Source: Neobacillus endophyticus (lineage in GTDB: Bacteria; Bacillota; Bacilli; Bacillales; Cytobacillaceae). Taken from it: DNA of 64,000 nucleotides. Of this stretch, positions 59,907-64,000 are shown one piece after another; position 1 is the stretch's first letter, and each line of letters opens with the position of its first letter. The DNA lies in NCBI RefSeq assembly GCF_013248975.1, contig NZ_JABRWH010000001.1, positions 3,554,001-3,618,000 of the forward strand, in the 5' to 3' direction. The position numbers and the translations under genes were made by a program. The notes under the pieces are model-generated. The model saw only the letters and a program-made list of their open reading frames with translations. It made no database searches and was not told the origin of the DNA.

Positions 59907-60010
59907 AATGTGATTTCATGATTCCCAAAAGAATTTAATGGGATGAATGGAATAGATGTGATAGTATAAGAACAAATATCAATTGTTCAACGTTGAAAGG
60001 GGCAACAGGA

Positions 60011-60748
60011 ATGAAAGGGATTCTTTATATTGGCCATGGTACCCGTTCTAAAAAAGGAGCGGAAGAAGTGAGGGCTTTTATTAATAATATAATGAGCCAA
60101 ATTAATGTGCCAATTCAGGAGCTCTGTTTCTTGGAACTGACTTCCCCTTCAATTGAAGAGGGCTTTCAACGATGTGTCGAAAGGGGGGCAACAATCATAA
60201 CGATTGTTCCCCTATTTCTTTTAGCTGCGGGGCATATCAAAGAGGATATCCCATTGGCACTTTCTGGGCTTAAGGAAAAGTATCCACATATACAAATAGA
60301 AGTAAAGGATCCTTTTGGCGTGCAGGAGCAAATTCTTGATGGCGTAAGTGAACTAATTAAGAACGAAGCCCACAGTCTGACCGAACTTGACTCTGTTCTA
60401 ATCGTAGGAAGAGGCAGCAGTGATCCCGCTATTCAACATGCATTCAAAGAGATTGCTGTTGGAATTGGAGAACGGATTAATTCAAAACAAATAACAGTAT
60501 GCTACTTAGCAGCTTCAGAACCAGCCTTTGCCGATAGTTTGGAGAGTGTGTCTCAACATACACCGGGAAGAGTAATCGTCGTCCCATATCTGTTATTCCC
60601 CGGTTTGCTACTAAGCGAAATAGACAAAAGTGTCAGATTACGTCAAAAAAAAGGACAATCCATTAGCCATACTGGACCATTATGCAAGCATCAGATCATC
60701 GAGGAAATAGTAACCAGGAGGGCAACAGAAGAGGATATTCCTTTATGA
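60011..60748 (+). CDS. sirB: Sirohydrochlorin chelatase SirB (CbiX family), probably iron-inserting
   Basis: A 245-residue chelatase with two CbiX half-domains: LYIGHGTRSKKGAEE, then VLIVGRGSSDPAIQ. It lacks the Fe-S motif and His-rich tail of the CbiX at 8.1 kb. Its place behind cysC matches sirB (ylnE) of the Bacillus subtilis cysH operon, where it inserts iron to make siroheme for sulfite reductase. The neighbouring sumT and sirC genes of that operon are absent here. I use ATG 60011, 8 bases behind GAAAGGGG. Confidence 0.9.
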   Translation: MKGILYIGHGTRSKKGAEEVRAFINNIMSQINVPIQELCFLELTSPSIEEGFQRCVERGATIITIVPLFLLAAGHIKEDIPLALSGLKEKYPHIQIEVKDPFGVQEQILDGVSELIKNEAHSLTELDSVLIVGRGSSDPAIQHAFKEIAVGIGERINSKQITVCYLAASEPAFADSLESVSQHTPGRVIVVPYLLFPGLLLSEIDKSVRLRQKKGQSISHTGPLCKHQIIEEIVTRRATEEDIPL

Positions 60749-60809
60749 AGAAATATAAAATTCCAATTGGTTAAATCAAAGTTATGTAGTATAAACGAAA
60801 CAATTCTTA

Positions 60810-60847
60810 AGCAGTGAACAGAACCTATCTGTTCACTGCTTTTTTTT
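60810..60847 (+). terminator. Terminator of the cysH-sat-cysC-sirB operon
   Basis: AGCAGTGAACAG at about 60810-60821 pairs perfectly with CTGTTCACTGCT at about 60829-60840, followed by a T run. Confidence 0.9.
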
Positions 60848-60976
60848 GGCCGATAGCAAAGCCAACGTTTCTATCAGGCATAAGTGCACGAAGGAATGCT
60901 GCGTGAGCATTAGCCTTACAGGCGAACTACGCCTCTGTCTTTGTCCTAACAGGCTTGCCAGTCGGTGAATTTTCTT
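60848..60976. repeat. Dispersed repeat family, copy D (long form)
   Basis: It shares with copy B the chain GATAG...CTATCAGGCATAAGTGCAC, AAGG, GTGAGCATTAGCCT, GAACTACGCCTCTGTCTT, CTAAC, GCCAGTCGGTGAATTTTCTTT. It lies directly behind the operon terminator. Confidence 0.85.
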
Positions 60977-61013
60977 TGTGAACAGATAGTGGCTAAAAAT
61001 TGACAAAATAACG

Positions 61014-61050
61014 AAAAAGTATTAGGTAATACTTAATACGTATTGTATTT
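61014..61050 (+). promoter_or_regulatory. Palindrome cluster upstream of carbamate kinase
   Basis: AGTATTAGGTAATACT (AGTATT with AATACT) is followed at once by AATACGTATT and GTATT, giving repeated AATAC/GTATT half sites. TTGACA near 61002 could be a -35. The cluster could be the operator of the GntR-type regulator encoded behind the kinase (inference). The rest of the gap to 61236 holds two tiny ORFs with doubtful support. Confidence 0.4.
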
Positions 61051-61236
61051 AAAAATAGATATATTATTCTAATGGTAGAACTTCTTCAAATGTTTTTTAT
61101 ACGTGATGGATGAATCATTTAGTGAATATGGAGGTTGAATGGAATGCCACTAACATTGGTTCCTGCAGGAAATAAATCGAAATGATTGCGGAGTAGTTCA
61201 CTCAATAATTACTAATTGTGAAATGAGGCGGTTTAA

Positions 61237-62199
61237 ATGCTGAAACAAAAGGTGGTCATAGCATTAGGAGGAAATGCCATTCAAACAGGTGATGCAACAG
61301 CAGAGGCACAACAGAAAGAGCTTGAAAAAACAGCTGTACAACTGGTGGATCTAATAGAAAAAGGAATGGATATTATCATATCACATGGCAATGGGCCACA
61401 AGTTGGAAATATATTGCTTCAACAAAAAGCAGCGGATTCCCTAAAAAACCCAGCCATGCCCCTTGACACCTGTGGAGCAATGAGCCAGGGAATGATTGGC
61501 TATTGGATGCAAAATGCAATGGACAAAGCTTTAAGAGAGCGCGGGATTGAGAAAAACGTAGTTACGGTTGTAACACGAGTAGTGGTGGATCCATACGATC
61601 CTGCCTTTTTAAATCCAACAAAACCAATTGGGCCTTTTTACAGTGAAGAAGAGGCCATGAAAATCATGGATGAAATGAATATATGTTTTAAAGAAGATGC
61701 TGGTCGCGGCTGGCGGAGAGTGGTTCCTTCACCAAAACCGATTAGTATTCATGAGCATGCAGTCATTAACACGCTTGTTGAACAAGGAAATATTGTTATC
61801 TCGGTTGGCGGCGGCGGAATTCCGGTAATAGAGACAAGTCATGGTCTCGTTGGGGTAGAAGCAGTAATAGATAAGGATTTCGCATCAGAAAAGCTGGCGG
61901 AACTTGTAGAGGCTGATGCGTTATTAATTCTCACAGGAGTTGACAATGTTTTTATCGATTATAAACAGCCCACACAAAAAATGTTAACCGAAGTAAGTGT
62001 TGATGAACTAAAGGCATATATTGATAATGGGCAGTTTGCAGCGGGGAGTATGCTGCCAAAAGTAGAAGCAGCCATTCATTTTGCGGAAACGAATCCAGAG
62101 CGTAAAACCATCATTACTTCCTTAGGTCAAGCACTAAATGCCATAGAAGGAAGAGCAGGGACTGTTGTGACGCTTAAATCTGCGCCAATTCTTGTTTAA
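61237..62199 (+). CDS. arcC: Carbamate kinase
   Basis: It converts carbamoyl phosphate and ADP to ATP, ammonia and bicarbonate, or the reverse. The 320-residue protein shows [57 protein letters not shown] and [10 protein letters not shown], plus [10 protein letters not shown] near the end, all typical. GAGGCGG precedes ATG 61237. No arcA, argF or purine-degradation gene is next to it within the window, so the pathway it serves is unknown; a regulator follows and may control it. Confidence 0.94.
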   Translation: MLKQKVVIALGGNAIQTGDATAEAQQKELEKTAVQLVDLIEKGMDIIISHGNGPQVGNILLQQKAADSLKNPAMPLDTCGAMSQGMIGYWMQNAMDKALRERGIEKNVVTVVTRVVVDPYDPAFLNPTKPIGPFYSEEEAMKIMDEMNICFKEDAGRGWRRVVPSPKPISIHEHAVINTLVEQGNIVISVGGGGIPVIETSHGLVGVEAVIDKDFASEKLAELVEADALLILTGVDNVFIDYKQPTQKMLTEVSVDELKAYIDNGQFAAGSMLPKVEAAIHFAETNPERKTIITSLGQALNAIEGRAGTVVTLKSAPILV

Positions 62200-62212
62200 A
62201 AATTTTTTAAGG

Positions 62213-62247
62213 AAAAAGACTTACAATATAATCTGTAAGTCTTTTTG
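62213..62247 (+). terminator. Terminator after carbamate kinase
   Basis: AAAAAGACTTACA pairs perfectly with TGTAAGTCTTTTT around ATATAATC. Confidence 0.9.
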
Positions 62248-62401
62248 TGCATAGTGAAATTCTTGCGAAACCATGCAGAATTGATTATGATTAAATAACC
62301 GTGGGTATTTATGCCAGTAGAATGATCTTATGGATGAATAAGATAAATTTCTCTGATCATTTTGCCTAATTTTGAAAACATCCATAGAAGGAATTGGTAG
62401 A

Positions 62402-63148
62402 ATGGATAAAGGAATATATATCAAAATTGATAATGAGCAACTTTTTGAAAAAGTCAAAAGAGCCGTTATTCAGCTTATTAAACAATTAACAGAAATCGGT
62501 AAAGATCGTCTTCCCCCTGAATCAGATCTTGCTGCAAGCCTAGGCGTAAGCAGGACTGTAATTAGAGATGTTCTTGCAGATTTGGAATCAAAAGGTTTTA
62601 TCAGCAGGAAAAGGGGAATTGGTACGATTATTAATAAACACGTTCTTGAAGCAGATGTCCGACTGGATATTGATCAGGAGATAAAGGATATATTATTACA
62701 AAAAGGATATGAGCCCAAAATTGAAGTAATCAATTTTGAAAAGTTGCTGGCCGATGAAAAAGTAGCGAAGCTCTTAAAAATAAATCCTAATGAAGAAATA
62801 CTTCAGGTTGAAACGGTTATTTATGCGGATGGAAATCCCGCTGTCCATATAATAGATAAAATACCTTTAAAACTGATAAGCGCTCCATATGATATCCGTG
62901 ATTTTGAAGGATCAATTTTTGAATTTATGAAAGAAAAGTGTTCAAATCAAATTGAATCAGATCTATCCCAAGTGAAACCGGCTAAAGCAGATGCTCATTT
63001 GGCAGCTATTTTTCAGATGGAGGAAGGTGACTTGCTGCTTTTCCTAGATGAAATTGGCTATAGCGCTGGCAATGAGCCAATTCTTTGGTCACAGGAATAT
63101 TTCCACCCTGAAATCTTTGACTTCAAAGTATTTAGAAGAAAACTATAA
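62402..63148 (+). CDS. GntR-family transcriptional regulator (HutC/UTRA type)
   Basis: A 248-residue ligand-responsive repressor or activator. The N-terminal winged helix-turn-helix reads DRLPPESDLAASLGVSRTVIRDVLADLESKGFISRKRGIGTII, and the C-terminal UTRA-like domain includes EEILQVETVIYADGNPAVHIIDKIP and LWSQEYFHPEIFDFKVFR. The start at ATG 62402 is 9 bases from AGAAGGA; an upstream in-frame TTG has none. It is separated from arcC by a terminator, and its own transcript ends at a bidirectional hairpin. The effector is unknown. Confidence 0.88.
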   Translation: MDKGIYIKIDNEQLFEKVKRAVIQLIKQLTEIGKDRLPPESDLAASLGVSRTVIRDVLADLESKGFISRKRGIGTIINKHVLEADVRLDIDQEIKDILLQKGYEPKIEVINFEKLLADEKVAKLLKINPNEEILQVETVIYADGNPAVHIIDKIPLKLISAPYDIRDFEGSIFEFMKEKCSNQIESDLSQVKPAKADAHLAAIFQMEEGDLLLFLDEIGYSAGNEPILWSQEYFHPEIFDFKVFRRKL

Positions 63149-63157
63149 AATATATAA

Positions 63158-63190
63158 AAAGGGATTTGCTTATTAGCAAATCCCTAATTT
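63158..63190. terminator. Bidirectional terminator between GntR and MFS genes
   Basis: GGGATTTGC at 63161-63169 pairs perfectly with GCAAATCCC at 63176-63184, with A-rich and T-rich flanks, between convergent genes. Confidence 0.88.
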
Positions 63191-63198
63191 CATGGTTT

Positions 63199-64000
63199 TT
63201 AATGCCCGGCTTCTACCTGATCAACATGGCTAACATGATGGGAGTTCATTAATATAAATCCGACAGAAAGAAGCACAAATGCCGCTCCAACGATAAACGG
63301 GACATGTGGGTTAAACCATTCCGCTAATTTACCTGCCAAATAAGGGGCAATGGCTCCGCCAATGAAACGTAGAAAACTATAGGCGGCGGATGCAGTAGAA
63401 CGTGCAATCGGAGCCGAATTCATTACAGCCGTCGTAATCAATGTATTATTATTACCTAACACGGCACCTGCTAATATAATCGCTACAATAATAACCCATT
63501 GTGTATTCGTCCATATGCCCATGGACAGTAATATGAGAGCAAATAACGTTAACATTGCACACATTGATTTAATGGTACCAAACCATTGTTGCAATTTGGG
63601 TGCCATGAACACGGATGTTATGGCCAGAAGGATACCCCAGCCTAGAAAAACATAGCCAAGCCCGAGTTCATCTAAACCTAAAACAAACGGAGCATAGGCA
63701 AGTAATGTAAAGAATCCAAAGTTATATAATGCAGCTGAAATACCAAAAGTTAATAATGAACGATGTTTTAAAGCACGGAAAGGGTCGAGTAAAGAAGTTT
63801 TTGATTGTGATATACCCTGAGACTTTTGGTTTGGCATTAATAAAATAAGTCCAATAAATGCGATCACCATTAAAGTAGCAACACCAAGAAATGGGCCTCT
63901 CCAGGAAATACTGCCTAACTGACCGCCAAGCAAGGGACCGACTGAAATGCCGAGTCCAACCGCTGCCTCATATAATACGATAGCTTTTGCTGTCCCGCTT
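63199..64000 (-). CDS. MFS transporter, C-terminal part (cut by window edge)
   Basis: The frame stays open to the window edge, so the N-terminal part is missing; about 266 residues are visible. The first visible residues, AIVLYEAAVGLGISVGPLLGGQLGSISWRGPFLG, correspond to helix 5 and its motif C in drug-type exporters. Six or seven further helices follow, with a GFFTLLAYAPFVLGL stretch and a closing His-rich SHHVSHVDQVEAGH. An internal Met at 63933 should not be taken as the start. The substrate is unknown. Confidence 0.82.
   Translation of the reverse strand, partial: SGTAKAIVLYEAAVGLGISVGPLLGGQLGSISWRGPFLGVATLMVIAFIGLILLMPNQKSQGISQSKTSLLDPFRALKHRSLLTFGISAALYNFGFFTLLAYAPFVLGLDELGLGYVFLGWGILLAITSVFMAPKLQQWFGTIKSMCAMLTLFALILLSMGIWTNTQWVIIVAIILAGAVLGNNNTLITTAVMNSAPIARSTASAAYSFLRFIGGAIAPYLAGKLAEWFNPHVPFIVGAAFVLLSVGFILMNSHHVSHVDQVEAGH

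Noticed and set aside
61144..61185. 13-codon frame MPLTLVPAGNKSK with GGAGG upstream
   Set aside because: It recalls the start of small FeoA-like proteins but ends at once; too short to support a gene or pseudogene call.
1..64000. CRISPR arrays, tRNA and rRNA genes, transposases, integrases and phage genes
   Set aside because: No regularly spaced repeats with spacers, no tRNA-like cloverleaf and no recombinase motif were seen; the repeats present are intergenic, not arrayed.

Overview
The window looks like low-GC chromosomal DNA from an endospore-forming member of the Bacillaceae. Signs are a 17-gene cobalamin block whose order closely matches the Bacillus megaterium anaerobic B12 operon, a cydABCD block as in Bacillus, Bacillus-type promoters and AGGAGG ribosome sites, a CIRCE element, a probable MhqR operator, an ExsC-like exosporium protein and a YitD/YitB/YitE-like sulfolactate cluster. 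The species cannot be fixed from sequence alone. No rRNA, tRNA, CRISPR array, insertion sequence or prophage was seen.

Layout. 1-4.9 kb: the end of a gluconokinase; a two-component system on the minus strand diverging from a catalytically degenerate GtaB-like protein, with a phased array of 11-bp boxes between them; small unknown genes and a ferredoxin. 5.0-22.5 kb: two cobalamin riboswitches in tandem, each with its own terminator, then cbiW-cbiH60-cbiX-cbiJ-cbiC-cbiD-cbiET-cbiL-cbiF-cbiG-cbiA-cbiP-cobT-btuR-cobD-cobC and a NixA/HoxN-type metal permease. This covers most steps from sirohydrochlorin to adenosylcobyric acid and part of lower-ligand assembly; sumT, cbiB, cobU and cobS are not here. 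22.6-28.9 kb: cydABCD behind another 11-bp-phased box array and a Rex-like operator. 29.0-37.5 kb: a glycine riboswitch controlling an amino-acid permease, glycerate kinase, a drug-efflux-type MFS protein, a pirin with an MhqR-type operator, a second permease and an enoyl-CoA hydratase.

37.6-49.0 kb: a 2-hydroxyacid dehydrogenase, a DUF2062 membrane protein, an LtaS-type lipoteichoic acid synthase, MFS transporters, a CPA2 antiporter, two secreted small proteins (PepSY and DUF2680-like), YqhV and TauE/SafE proteins. 49.2-60.8 kb is rich in sulfur metabolism: phosphosulfolactate synthase, histidine phosphatase and APS/PAPS reductase in one operon, a YitE-like protein, a PAS sensor kinase, htpG under a perfect CIRCE, an MBL hydrolase and an ExsC-like protein, then a second sulfate-assimilation operon (cysH-sat-cysC-sirB). 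61-64 kb: carbamate kinase, a GntR/UTRA regulator and an incomplete MFS gene.

The leads most worth following are the mirrored phased boxes around the two-component system with its pseudo-nucleotidyltransferase neighbour, the apparent replacement of 2-phosphosulfolactate phosphatase by a histidine phosphatase, the tandem cobalamin riboswitches, the CIRCE on htpG, and a four-copy dispersed repeat that always sits behind the 3' ends of genes.
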